64,000 bases of DNA from assembly GCF_004331695.1 (NCBI RefSeq), contig NZ_SJSL01000002.1, positions 744,001-808,000 of the forward strand, in the 5' to 3' direction. The stretch is from Pedobacter psychroterrae (GTDB taxonomy: Bacteria > Bacteroidota > Bacteroidia > Sphingobacteriales > Sphingobacteriaceae). A program made the position numbers and the translations under genes. Shown here piece after piece: positions 17,865 to 26,850 of the stretch (positions within the stretch are counted from its first letter, which is position 1; each line of letters starts with the position of its first letter). Below the pieces are notes generated by a model that ran no database searches, was not told where the DNA came from, and saw only the letters and a list, made by a program, of their open reading frames with translations.

Positions 17865-20800
17865 TTACAATGAGAAATTTAGACCAAAAATTACAGTTCT
17901 TGCTTTCGGATAGCTTAAGAAATCAATTCCGTAAGAAGACACACCGTTTATAGCTCTATCGGCATTTACCTCAGGATCATAACCAGTATAATCAGTAACA
18001 ACAAAGAGATTCTGACCGGTTACCGACAACCTGATGTTAGAAAACCATTTGTTGATTCCTAAATCCTTGGTATTAAAAGTATAGCCCAACGAAGCGTTGT
18101 TAAGCCTTAAAAAGGCTCCGCTTTTAAGATATCTGGTGGTTACCGGAGTAGCATTGTTTAGCGATTCGGTAGGATCTGAAATAGCTTCAAACGTGGTATT
18201 CGTATTTTTCGCCAATCTCAATTTTGAGAAGCTTACGTTCTGCGTGTAATCATAGATCTTGTTGCCAGCTACACCGTTAAAATTGACACTCAAATCGAAG
18301 CCTTTCAAAGCAACACTTCCATAAAAACCATAAATGGTGTTCGGTATCGCTGTACCGGCAGATATCCTGTCTTTATCAGTGATCAGCCCATCTCCATCTA
18401 AATCACGGTAAACACTCATACCTGCGGCATCCAAACCAGTAAATTCCTTTAGGAAAAATGTTCCTACCGGCTGATCATTGATGTATCCGTTAATCGTTGA
18501 CGAAGTAATACCAGCACCAGAAACCGACCCTGCAGGAATAACAGAATATGGTGAATTTTTAACCTTATTCTTCAAATAGGTTAAGTTACCGCCAATGTTA
18601 TACGTGATGCCGTTATCTGCTGTATGTCTGTAATCTAACTCGAATTCTATTCCCTTATTGGAGATGGTCATGTCTTTCACGTTCGACCATACTTCTGCTG
18701 CCGGCTGAACCGGATCTGCCGGAATTACCTGCAATAGAATATTGTCTGAAACTTTGTTAAACACATCTACCGTTCCCGTAAGCGCGCCTTTAAACAAACC
18801 AAAGTCCAAACCTATGTCTGTTTGTTTGGAGGTTTCCCACTGAATGTCAGGGTTCGCCAATCGGGAATAAGTAGTTCCTGCCGGATACGCTCCTGTTGGG
18901 TAAAGCGGATAACTTGCAGAGGCAATAGAGGTAAACAGGGCCTGGGTAATTTTGGGTGGGATCTCCTGGTTACCCGTAATTCCGTAGCCTCCTCTTAGTT
19001 TTAAAGTACTGAATACAGAATTCTTCATGAAATCTTCTTCAGCAATGTTCCATCCCAAGGAGAAAGATGGGAAATAGCCATATCTGTTGTTGGCACCAAA
19101 CTTAGAGGAACCATCAGCCCTGAAATTAGCGGTGAATAAATACTTGTTGTTGTATTGATACGTTACCCTACCGAAGAATGATTGCAACTCATTGATAAAG
19201 GCAAATCCTCCTGGGCGGTTGTTACCTAAGGTCAAATCCTGTCCAACACCTGGGTTATAGATAGGGTCTATTCCACCAACTAGAAATCTGTTGATGCTGT
19301 TATTTCTTTGCTGTACAAAGATTTTCTGATAAGAATGCCCGGCCAATGCAGATATATTATGCACCGTGTTGGTCCAGTTATAAGTAAGATAGTTTTCGAT
19401 CAGCGTATTTCTGTTGGTGTTATAGAACGTCTCTAATCTTCCATCGCGTAGGGGAACTGCATTAGGCAGATTAACTACATCGCGTGTAGCCGTAGAATTG
19501 TCAACACCGACATTCATCTTAAAAACAAGTCCTTCAATTATTTTAAAAGAAGGTGAAATATTACCTAATACGCGGTTGGTAGTTGTGATTTCTTTATCCA
19601 GATCAAAAAACAAGTATGGATTGTTAATATTCTGATAGATCGCCGTGTTGCCGTTTTCATCCTTTGCTGGATAGGTCGGGTTATTAACAAGCGCATCGCC
19701 GATTATACTTGTGATTGGTGGACGCTGTTGTTTCGTATTGTTAGCACTTAGATTAAGGTCTATCACCAATCTATCTTCCAAATATTTCTGGGTTGCATTG
19801 AACCTTCCTGAGTACCTGTCCAGGTCATTTTTCTTAATAATACCTTGCTGCTTTTGCACGCCAAGTGAAGAGAAATAGATAAGTTTATCTGATCCGCCAC
19901 TCATGTTTAAATTATAATTCTGAGTTTTGGCAGTTCGGGTGATCTCTTTCTGCCAGTCGGTATTACCGCCTTTATCATCAAGAACTCCCCCTGCTTTTGG
20001 TACTTCGGTACGGAATTCATCTGCTGTTAAAACCGGTATTGATCTAGCCAGTTCCGAAACGCCATAGCTTACCACCGCACCAAGAGTCGATGTACCTGCT
20101 TTACCCTTCTTTGTAGTCACGAGGATGACTCCATTTGCTCCTCTGGAACCATAAATAGCAGTTGCAGATGCATCCTTTAGCACGTCGATCGATTCGATGT
20201 CCTGCGGATTGATAAAATTCAATGGATCGCCACCTCCAGTACTTGAATTGTCCAAAGGCAAACCATCTACTACAAATAGCGGTGAACTGCCGGATCTTAC
20301 ACCACCAGGTCCCCTAACGTTGATACCAGTAATACCTCCCGGCTCACCGCTTGCAGAGGTAACATTTACACCAGATACCTTTCCTTGTAACAGTTGTTGT
20401 GGCGTGTTAATGATACCTTGGTTAAAGTCGTCACTTTTCAACGACTTTACAGATCCGGTTACATCCCTTTTGTTCTGGGACCCGTATCCAACTACCACCA
20501 CCTGCGATAAACTGGATGCGCTGGCTTCTAGTCTTACCTCAATCCTGGTTTTATTGCCTACTAAGATTTCTTGAGTTACGTAGCCTACATATTTGATCAG
20601 CAGGATTGTGTTGTCATCGGGTATACTGATGGTAAAAGCACCATTTCCATCAGTGATTACCGACTGGGAGCCGCCTTTTACCGTAATACCTGCACCAGGC
20701 AATGGCTTTCCATCTTCGGCATCCAAAATGGTTCCGGTAACCGTTTTTTGCTTAACAACTTTCGACGTAGGGCTGGTTGCAAATGTTTGCTGCGGACTTA

Positions 20801-20876
20801 AAACACAACAGCAAGCTATTAACGCAACGGAAAATAATTTTAGATACTTAAAATAATAAATGTAAACTTTCCTCAT
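17865..20876 (-). CDS. SusC/RagA-family TonB-linked outer-membrane transporter
   Basis: Signal sequence about 1-33. A carboxypeptidase-D regulatory-like Ig domain (about 45-125, VTGTILDAEDGKPLPGAGI) is followed by a TonB box-like region (SQVVVVGYG). The plug domain carries the SusC signature (SATAIYGSRGANGVILVTTKKG). A 22-strand barrel ends in Phe-Ser-Leu. At 1003 residues it is a standard SusC without an N-terminal STN domain, so it is probably not controlled by a FecR-type anti-sigma factor. With SusD it would import oligosaccharides released by nearby hydrolases. Its upstream region adjoins the left end of the island, so insertion of the island may have changed its promoter context. Confidence 0.95.
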   Translation of the reverse strand: MRKVYIYYFKYLKLFSVALIACCCVLSPQQTFATSPTSKVVKQKTVTGTILDAEDGKPLPGAGITVKGGSQSVITDGNGAFTISIPDDNTILLIKYVGYVTQEILVGNKTRIEVRLEASASSLSQVVVVGYGSQNKRDVTGSVKSLKSDDFNQGIINTPQQLLQGKVSGVNVTSASGEPGGITGINVRGPGGVRSGSSPLFVVDGLPLDNSSTGGGDPLNFINPQDIESIDVLKDASATAIYGSRGANGVILVTTKKGKAGTSTLGAVVSYGVSELARSIPVLTADEFRTEVPKAGGVLDDKGGNTDWQKEITRTAKTQNYNLNMSGGSDKLIYFSSLGVQKQQGIIKKNDLDRYSGRFNATQKYLEDRLVIDLNLSANNTKQQRPPITSIIGDALVNNPTYPAKDENGNTAIYQNINNPYLFFDLDKEITTTNRVLGNISPSFKIIEGLVFKMNVGVDNSTATRDVVNLPNAVPLRDGRLETFYNTNRNTLIENYLTYNWTNTVHNISALAGHSYQKIFVQQRNNSINRFLVGGIDPIYNPGVGQDLTLGNNRPGGFAFINELQSFFGRVTYQYNNKYLFTANFRADGSSKFGANNRYGYFPSFSLGWNIAEEDFMKNSVFSTLKLRGGYGITGNQEIPPKITQALFTSIASASYPLYPTGAYPAGTTYSRLANPDIQWETSKQTDIGLDFGLFKGALTGTVDVFNKVSDNILLQVIPADPVQPAAEVWSNVKDMTISNKGIEFELDYRHTADNGITYNIGGNLTYLKNKVKNSPYSVIPAGSVSGAGITSSTINGYINDQPVGTFFLKEFTGLDAAGMSVYRDLDGDGLITDKDRISAGTAIPNTIYGFYGSVALKGFDLSVNFNGVAGNKIYDYTQNVSFSKLRLAKNTNTTFEAISDPTESLNNATPVTTRYLKSGAFLRLNNASLGYTFNTKDLGINKWFSNIRLSVTGQNLFVVTDYTGYDPEVNADRAINGVSSYGIDFLSYPKARTVIFGLNFSL

Positions 20877-21353
20877 ATAGTTAGGGTTTGTTTGTTAGTA
20901 ATTTTTTTGTCGGCAAATACGCATACGCATATTAACTCAGTGTTAGTCTGAGGACACGAATTTGTTAATTATGAAGAGGGGGTTTTGGAACTTTTAAGGT
21001 AAAATTTGAATGATACATTAACAGGGTTTTTATACATTTTGATATTGCTATCCGCGGAGAGCGGGGATTCGAACCACCCGCTTTAATGCCGCTTAAAGGC
21101 TATATTTATGTATTTTACAAGTGACTCACTAAGAACTCACTGTGCGATACTTTGTTGATCTCTTATTTAAAGATAAGATATTCCTGTAAAACGGCCAAAT
21201 TCCAGGCTAAATTATTTAATGAATTTTCATAAAAACAATCCCAATAAAGTCCCCTGTTGGGACTGCTCGAAACAGCATCTGGCGACTTTTGCTGCCGTTT
21301 ATTTTTTACTTGGCATACTGCCATATAAAGTTTAATGCAAAAAAAAGGAGCCT
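20877..21353. other. Intergenic junction: SusC upstream region, displaced tRNA end, island start
   Basis: No gene is visible. 20877-21008 is the leader or promoter side of the leftward SusC gene. 21009-21075 is the left direct repeat. 21076-21353 is the first island DNA and includes a 6-bp hairpin AGTCCC-ctgtt-GGGACT at 21248-21264 and a T-rich tract before the HTH gene. Confidence 0.6.
21009..21075 (+). repeat. Left direct repeat (attL): displaced tRNA-Ser 3' end
   Basis: The sequence matches 59788-59855 over its whole length. The differences I count by eye are one T/C change in the GATATtGC stretch, one C/T change at the acceptor strand and one missing G in the run of Gs. It contains the T-loop GATTCGAACC and the 3' acceptor strand in the same orientation as the intact tRNA, but no anticodon, D-arm or 5' half. 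Confidence 0.8.
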
Positions 21354-21626
21354 ATGACAACACTAGATTTAATAACTCGTGAAGACCTGCAAAAATTCAA
21401 AGCTGAATTGTTCGCGGAACTTAGAAGCATATTGCCTGCTACTGCCGACACTGCTGCTTCAAGAAAATGGCTGCGAAGTGCTGAGGTCAGAAAGATACTC
21501 AACATATCACCCGGAACCCTGCAGAACCTTAGAAACAGCGGACAACTGCGATTTTCAAAAGTCGGCAGCATGACTTATTACAAATCAGAAGACATTACGA
21601 CATTGCTGGAAGACAACGTTTCCTAG
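21354..21626 (+). CDS. MerR/excisionase-like helix-turn-helix protein
   Basis: 90 residues. An N-terminal helix (REDLQKFKAELFAELRSIL) is followed by an HTH_17-type winged helix: WLRSAEVRKILNISPGTLQNLRNSGQLRFSKVG with the YYKSEDI wing. This small family is common near one end of Bacteroidota integrative elements and acts as excisionase or regulator. A Shine-Dalgarno-like AAGGAG lies 3 bases before the ATG, which is unusual for this phylum. It is the first gene inside the left repeat, at the opposite end from the integrase. That spacing is odd for a phage-like int-xis pair but frequent in these islands. Confidence 0.85.
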   Translation: MTTLDLITREDLQKFKAELFAELRSILPATADTAASRKWLRSAEVRKILNISPGTLQNLRNSGQLRFSKVGSMTYYKSEDITTLLEDNVS

Positions 21627-21638
21627 ACTATCCAGATT

Positions 21639-21725
21639 ATGAAATCAGCAGATACTTTGGATCAGTTTTTAAAACAGGCTGCGGCAGACAACAGATTGTT
21701 TCCGACCTCAGCGAGCTGGTCGTAA
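21639..21725 (+). pseudogene. Remnant of a mobile-element HTH/regulatory gene, 28 aa
   Basis: The frame opens MKSADTLDQFLKQAAADNRL and stops after 28 codons. Openings of the form MK-A-TL-x-FL-x-QAA-D-R-L-P-T-H are typical of a larger regulator family that often follows the HTH gene on Bacteroidota elements. The body of the gene is missing. The rest of 21726-21993 shows no gene. This recognition rests on a short match. Confidence 0.4.
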
Positions 21726-21993
21726 TTCAACTCCAAAGGGTAAGTTATGTTTCGACGCAAAGATCTCTTGCCGTAAAATGTGACAGGTGGCCGAATTACC
21801 TTTGATTGTAACCGAAACATGTTAGATTGTTTTACTTTCAGGAACGGCACCTAATTTAAAAGTTATCTTCTGTCTTTGTACTTTCAATAAAGTTGACTCT
21901 TCTAATCACTCTGATCAGCTTTATAGCTTTCAGAAATAAGCGAAGATTATGGCGTTTCGAAGCGTTTGCTATTAAAATACTATATATTTAAGT

Positions 21994-22560
21994 ATGTATA
22001 AAAATCTCCGCAACCATATTGAATCGATTGTACCGCTTACAGACGAGGAATACACCTTAGTGAGCAGCTATTTTAAGATAAAATTCTTTAAAAAACATCA
22101 GTTCATGGTGACCGAAGGAGAATTGACATCTTACAATTATTATTTAGTTTCAGGGCTGACAAAGCTGGTGTATACGGATGCATCTGCCAAGCAGCACATA
22201 CTTGCTTTCGCCATGGAAGACTGGTGGGATACTGACTATCAAGCATATTTTACCCAAACCAAAGCAACACTCTCCTTGGAATGCCTTGAAGACACCCAGG
22301 CACTGTGCATTACGCTCAGCGACTTTCATGAACTTTGTGGCGCTCTGCCAAAAATGGAGCGTTTCTTTCTGGAAAAGGTCACGCGAGGCTTTCTCGCTTC
22401 ACAACGCCGTATCCTGTCATTGCTAACAACTAGCGTACAAGAACGTTACGAACAGCTGATTGTTCAGCATCCTGCCCTTTTACAGCGGGTACCCAAAACT
22501 CAGATTGCTGCCTATCTGGGTGTTTCAAGAGAAGCTTTGAGCCGATTGGGTCCAAAGTGA
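21994..22560 (+). CDS. Crp/Fnr-family transcriptional regulator
   Basis: A cyclic-nucleotide-binding-type beta-roll (about 20-115, FMVTEGELTSYNYYLVSGLTKLVY) and a short C-terminal HTH (about 150-188, KTQIAAYLGVSREALSRL) make up 188 residues. That is normal for the Bacteroidota Crp group that regulates without cAMP. The WDTDYQAYFTQTKA segment matches the group. The RidA-like gene follows 109 bases later on the same strand and is the likely target. In related genomes these regulators sit beside oxidoreductase, NTF2-like and NmrA genes, and decayed versions of all three follow here. Confidence 0.9.
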   Translation: MYKNLRNHIESIVPLTDEEYTLVSSYFKIKFFKKHQFMVTEGELTSYNYYLVSGLTKLVYTDASAKQHILAFAMEDWWDTDYQAYFTQTKATLSLECLEDTQALCITLSDFHELCGALPKMERFFLEKVTRGFLASQRRILSLLTTSVQERYEQLIVQHPALLQRVPKTQIAAYLGVSREALSRLGPK

Positions 22561-22669
22561 TCTGCCGCACAATGAAATCGTGACCGATGTCACAGGCTGT
22601 ATTGAAGTGTAACACGCAACTTTGTTCCATATCAAAAATTACAAATTAAAACAATTAATTTATATATAT

Positions 22670-23062
22670 ATGGAAAAGCGAATAATCAACCCTTGGACCT
22701 GGCAGGAACAACTCAGCTATGTTCAGGCAGTAGAAGTAAAAAATGCAGAAAGCACACTTTACATTTCAGGACAGGCGGCTGTACATACCGATGGTAAATC
22801 CAGCAATGCTGATATGCGGACCCAGCTTGGACTGGCGATTCAAAACCTCGAAACAGTGATTAGTGAAGCCGGTTACGAATGCAGCAATATAGTTAGGCTG
22901 GCGATTTACACGACCTCCTCTGATGAGTTTATCAATAGCTGTTTTGACCTGTTCCAAGATTTCGTAAGAAAGCACGGAATAAAATCCGCACTTACGCTGC
23001 TACAGGTAGTTGGCCTGAACGAAACGTTGAATGTGGAAATAGAATCCACTGTGGTGAAATAA
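22670..23062 (+). CDS. RidA/YjgF/YER057c-family protein
   Basis: 130 residues beginning MEKRIINPWTWQ. The family core is visible: LYISGQAAVHTDGKSSN, DMRTQLGLAIQNLE, a beta-strand IVRLAIYTTS and the final NVEIESTVVK. The Rid family deaminates reactive enamines or imines, but the catalytic Arg of true RidA (usually in an R-x-x-V strand near residue 105) is not evident. It may therefore be one of the Rid subfamilies of unknown function. The ATG at 22670 is chosen over an in-frame upstream start because the homologous region begins there. It lies between a Crp-type regulator and a patch of broken genes. Confidence 0.88.
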   Translation: MEKRIINPWTWQEQLSYVQAVEVKNAESTLYISGQAAVHTDGKSSNADMRTQLGLAIQNLETVISEAGYECSNIVRLAIYTTSSDEFINSCFDLFQDFVRKHGIKSALTLLQVVGLNETLNVEIESTVVK

Positions 23063-23339
23063 TTCATCTTGATGCTGACCTTCTATATATAAGGCAAACT
23101 GAAACACTCAATAAAAGCCACTTGAGTATAGCTCTGCTTATTTTCCGGACGCGGAGTTGGCTGACTACAGAACATAACAGGTGTCTGGGTTTCAGATATT
23201 GCTTAAAGATCCTATCTTTTTCTAGGGTTTCAGTCTAATCTAAGGCAATCCAACAGTTAGCTAAGTTCATCAGAGATAACTTATAAAAATTTTAAAAATC
23301 AAATTAGGAATTTACCTAAACGGCTAAATACAATACATT

Positions 23340-23822
23340 ATGAAAGCAGCAGTCTTAAACGAGTTCGGCTCGGTTGAAAAGTTTGAAATATTAGATGTCC
23401 CAACCCCAAAACCGGGATTTGATGAAGACTATGAAAAAGAAAATTATATCGATGCAATTTTAGATCTGACAGACAATAAAGGCGTGGACGTTGTAATTGA
23501 TACACTAGGTGGTAACACACTTTAGGACAGTGGTAAGATTTTAAGTCAACGGGGACAGTTCGTATCATTAGTTGATATTGAAAAGCCCCAAAACCTGATC
23601 CATGCGTGGGGGAAGAATGCCACTTACCATTTTGTATTTACCAGGCAGAGCAGAAACAAACTGGACGAACTCACAAAGCTGATAGAGTCCGGCAAGCTAA
23701 AGCCTCTGCTAGGCAAAGTTTTCCCATTATCGGAAATAGCAAACGCGCATAGTCTGCTTGAATTCAGAGAAGGTGATAAAGATTTCTATGGGAAGATAGG
23801 TATACAGACATATTTACCATAA
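23340..23822 (+). pseudogene. Zinc-independent MDR/quinone oxidoreductase, internally deleted and interrupted
   Basis: The frame starts like an NADPH:quinone oxidoreductase (MKAAVLNEFGSVEKFEILDVPTPKPG). It then jumps to a late part of the Rossmann domain (AILDLTDNKGVDVVIDTLGG), so roughly 120-140 residues with the GGxGxVG cofactor site are missing. A TAG at 23523-23525 interrupts it, and the same frame then continues through normal C-terminal sequence (KLKPLLGKVFPLSEIANAHSLLE) to TAA at 23820-23822. Two independent lesions make it a pseudogene. Confidence 0.85.
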
Positions 23823-23830
23823 AACAGAAA

Positions 23831-24271
23831 ATGATGACAGTCAAAAAAAACAATGGATATCAACACCTGGAAGCACTTTTAACGGCTTTCAACCAAGGAA
23901 CCGATGAGGTTCTGAATTTGTACAATGAGGATGCAATAGTACAGTACCCCTATGCAGCTTCACTTGGGCTGCCTTCCAGCTTTACTATGGATGATTATAA
24001 AAAGCATTTAGCCATATGTTGGGCAGTATGTCCGGTATCTCCTTGAACGGATTAAAGGTTTATGAATTAAAGGAAAGGAAGCTATTGGGCCGAGGTTCAC
24101 CGCGAGACCAGTATTTCCAACACGAACGCGCTGTACCAGCAGGATTATGTAATTTATTTTACTCCGGAAAATGGAAAATTCAGTGAATATAAAGAGTACT
24201 GGAACATATTACCGGTTTTGAAATCTCTGCTCGGCAGCGAAGAAGCACAGAAAATAATCAACAATAATTAA
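23831..24271 (+). pseudogene. SnoaL/NTF2-like protein, frameshifted
   Basis: The first frame (MTVKKNNGYQHLEALLTAFN...MDDYKKHL) runs into a stop at about 24046. Homologous-looking sequence continues in a second frame (HMLGSMSGISLNGLKVYELKER, about 24012-24085) and then a third (SYWAEVHRETSISNT to NNN, ending 24271). At least two frameshifts are needed to rebuild one SnoaL-like domain of about 145 residues. Confidence 0.75.
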
Positions 24272-24283
24272 CAGGAAGAACTT

Positions 24284-24358
24284 ATGAAAATTGCAATTGC
24301 AGGTGCCACAGGGAACATTGGCAGCCGTGTAGCCGCGAAGCTCTCCGCTAACTGGTAA
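24284..24358 (+). pseudogene. NmrA-like/NAD(P)-binding protein, 5' fragment only
   Basis: Only 24 codons remain: MKIAIAGATGNIGSRVAAKL, the Rossmann nucleotide-binding start (GATGNIGS) of an NmrA-type atypical SDR. The sequence then passes directly into a transposase fragment, so the gene was cut by an insertion or a later deletion. Confidence 0.7.
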
Positions 24359-24624
24359 AGGGGTTTAAGCAATTGTTCACTGCCAAGGAAGACGGGCTAT
24401 TAAAAAATTGGATTGAAGAGGCAGTAAAGTCTGAGTGCGGATTGAAGAACTTTGCCAAAAATCTACGAAAGGACTACGAAGCGGTAAATAATGCAGTCAC
24501 TACAACGATAAGCAATGGGCAAGTTGAGGGCCAGGTAAACCGGATCAAAAATATAAAAAGGAAAATGTACGGCAGGGCGGGCTTTCAGTTGCTGGGAAAA
24601 ATGGTTCTCGCAAAGTCAGCATAA
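24349..24624 (+). pseudogene. ISL3-family transposase, C-terminal fragment
   Basis: About 90 codons match the end of ISL3 transposases: FTAKEDGLLKNWIEEAV, then SNGQVEGQVNRIKNIKRKMY (with the last catalytic Glu) and GRAGFQLLGKMVL. There is no start codon and no DDE residues other than the final Glu. The frame runs back into the NmrA fragment near 24350. Downstream, 24660-24705 contains two CACTTT units (GGCCACTTTGG, GTGGACACTTTT) that may be an IS end. No intact second IS end was found. Confidence 0.75.
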
Positions 24625-24815
24625 TTCACCAAAAGTGACGAAGAACCACTTTGGAGCGTAATATGTGGCCACTTTGGATAAAAAGAAGTGGACACTTTTA
24701 GGATAACCACCAGTAATTGTCTATAATTGTTTATAATTGCATCAGAATTAAATAGCTTCGATTAGATTATATGTTGAAATTATTAATCGAGGCAAAATTT
24801 AACTTTTAACTGGGT

Positions 24816-25394
24816 ATGACAATTTATAGTAGATTTTCAGATTTAGAACTGACATCCTTTTTAGTAAAGGGGGATCATACGGCCTATGAAGAAATCTATA
24901 ACCGTTATAATGCTCTGCTCTATATTCATGCTTACAAAAAATTACATAATCGGGAGCAAGCCCAGGACATTGTCCAGGAAGTCTTTGTAACGCTTTGGGC
25001 CAAGCACAAGGAATTGCTTGACATTGCTAATATGGGAGGATTTCTGTACACATGCATATATCATAAAATTCTTGATCTGATCACACATCAGAATATCAAT
25101 GAAAAACACATCTCTCAATTATCAACCTATCGGCGATCAGAAAATAGTAATACTGATTTTTTAGTAAGGGAAAGGCAGCTGACTGTTATTATCGAGCGTG
25201 AGATTAAAGAGCTTCCACCAAAAATGCGTGAAGTTTTTGAATTAAGCCGGTTTAGACATATGAGCCACAAACAAATTGCGGAGCAATTAGATGTTAGCGA
25301 AGAAACTGTAAAGAAACAAGTTAAGAATGCTCTAAAAATTCTTCGTACTAAACTGGGCCTCTTTGTTTATCTGATATTTCTGCTGCGATTTTAA
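24816..25394 (+). CDS. ECF sigma-70 factor (FecI-like, Bacteroidota type)
   Basis: Region 2 (about 25-90; AYEEIYNRYNALLYIHAYKKL, AQDIVQEVFVTLW) and region 4 (about 125-180; LPPKMREVFELSRFRHMSHKQIAEQL) are complete in 192 residues. It is 96 bases upstream of a FecR-type anti-sigma gene and then a SusC with an STN domain. That is the standard trans-envelope signalling arrangement, in which substrate binding by SusC is passed through FecR to free this sigma factor. It probably activates the SusCD operon at 26851. Confidence 0.93.
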   Translation: MTIYSRFSDLELTSFLVKGDHTAYEEIYNRYNALLYIHAYKKLHNREQAQDIVQEVFVTLWAKHKELLDIANMGGFLYTCIYHKILDLITHQNINEKHISQLSTYRRSENSNTDFLVRERQLTVIIEREIKELPPKMREVFELSRFRHMSHKQIAEQLDVSEETVKKQVKNALKILRTKLGLFVYLIFLLRF

Positions 25395-25490
25395 ATCTTC
25401 GTTTTTTTTATAATTATTTTTTTCTTACCCCTGGGTGATTTTGATCCGTCTTAGTTATAAGCATCAGGAATTAATTTACATGATATAACT

Positions 25491-26621
25491 ATGACTAACC
25501 AAGAGTCCGAAAAATTGTTAAAAAGATACAGCAGTGGGGAAGCGACTGACGAAGAAGTAATCTTGTTGCTCTCCTGGATACAGGAATCGGAAGGACTCGA
25601 AAATCCTGCGTTCACTATTGAGGAATTGGAGTCGAATAAATTTAAAATGTGGCAAAAAATCATGTCCACAAATAAAAGCAATACCTACAAAAAATGGTGG
25701 CCTTCAATTGCCATTGCTGCATCGTTTGCTTTAATTGTTAGTGCCGGACTTTACTCTTATAAAAATTGGGCAGGAGATAGCTTAATCTTAAATGATATTG
25801 CTCCTGGAAAAAATACAGCAACACTGACCTTATCCAATGGCAGCAAAATCAATTTATCGGATGTGGTAAATGGAAAATTAGCTACTCAGCATGGGGTTAC
25901 TATTTCTAAAACCAAAGAAGGAGAATTGCGATATCAAACCCAAACAGAAAAACAAAACCTTACACCAGAATACAATAGTCTCACTACAGCTAATGGGCAA
26001 CAGTATGAATTGGTGTTACCCGATCAGACTAAGGTTTGGTTGAATTCTACCTCTGTTCTTAAATTCCCGGCTTCGTTTATGGGGTTGAAAGATCGAACAG
26101 TGGAGCTTTTAGGTGAAGCATATTTTGAAGTTTCTAAAGATCAGGAACATCCATTTATTGTTAAAACGGCAGAACAGGATGTGATTGTACTTGGAACACA
26201 TTTCAATCTCAATAGTTATGCAGATGAGCAGGCTACAACAACTACCTTATTAGAAGGTTCAGTGAAAGTATTATCAGTATTAAATCATTTTTCGCAAACC
26301 ATCAAACCAGGTGAGAAAGCAGTAAATACAGGTAAGTCAATAACAGTTGAACCAGCAAATTTACAGCAGGTGACAGCTTGGAAAAATGGTTTTTTCCGTT
26401 TTACCGATGAAAGTCTGGAAAGTATTTTGAGGCAGATTTCAAGATGGTATGATGTCAAAATCGTTTACGAAGGTAATCGCAAAGATTTTGCAAACCTTAC
26501 TTTTCTAGGAGTAATCTCACGGGACAAAAACCTCAGTACAGTTTTAAAAACTATAGAAAGAACCGATAAAGTTCGCTTTACGGTAAAAGGGAAGATTATT
26601 ACTGTCAAACTTAAAAATTAA
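25491..26621 (+). CDS. FecR-family anti-sigma factor
   Basis: An N-terminal cytoplasmic anti-sigma domain (about 1-65) is followed by one membrane helix (about 67-88, WWPSIAIAASFALIVSAGLY). The periplasmic FecR domain spans about 165-260 (LPDQTKVWLNSTSVLKFP, GEAYFEVSKDQEHPFIV). A DUF4974 domain ends the protein (about 300-376, ESILRQISRWYDVKIVYEG), and would contact the STN domain of SusC. Length and layout are normal for the family. It is in series with the sigma factor and the STN-containing SusC. Confidence 0.93.
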   Translation: MTNQESEKLLKRYSSGEATDEEVILLLSWIQESEGLENPAFTIEELESNKFKMWQKIMSTNKSNTYKKWWPSIAIAASFALIVSAGLYSYKNWAGDSLILNDIAPGKNTATLTLSNGSKINLSDVVNGKLATQHGVTISKTKEGELRYQTQTEKQNLTPEYNSLTTANGQQYELVLPDQTKVWLNSTSVLKFPASFMGLKDRTVELLGEAYFEVSKDQEHPFIVKTAEQDVIVLGTHFNLNSYADEQATTTTLLEGSVKVLSVLNHFSQTIKPGEKAVNTGKSITVEPANLQQVTAWKNGFFRFTDESLESILRQISRWYDVKIVYEGNRKDFANLTFLGVISRDKNLSTVLKTIERTDKVRFTVKGKIITVKLKN

Positions 26622-26669
26622 GTTCGCCTGAAAAATAATCAATTATCAACAAACTAACCAACAAACTAA

Positions 26670-26747
26670 ATGAAAAGAAACGAAAAAGACCCCTAAGGGC
26701 GAGCCAAATTCTGATCAAAAAAACAGGAGCGCTTGCAACGCTCCTGT
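26670..26747 (+). promoter_or_regulatory. Possible leader: 8-codon ORF followed by hairpin before the STN-SusC gene
   Basis: The 229-base gap between FecR and SusC contains an ATG-started 8-codon frame (MKRNEKDP, 26670-26696). A perfect 9-bp stem (ACAGGAGCG / CGCTCCTGT, 26723-26747, loop CTTGCAA) follows. No strong T-run follows the stem, so it may be an RNA-processing or attenuation element rather than a plain terminator. Confidence 0.35.
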
Positions 26748-26850
26748 AAATAACTGATCAATGAAATTTGAATTAACAACATTCTAAAATTGCTGTGAAG
26801 TGACATTGGCCGATGAAAGCATTGCACTTCCCAGCTTAATCAGTATTCAA

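Noticed and set aside
21030..21110. A second tRNA gene at the left repeat
   Set aside because: Only the T-loop and 3' acceptor strand are present; no anticodon or D-arm follows, so it is a displaced fragment.
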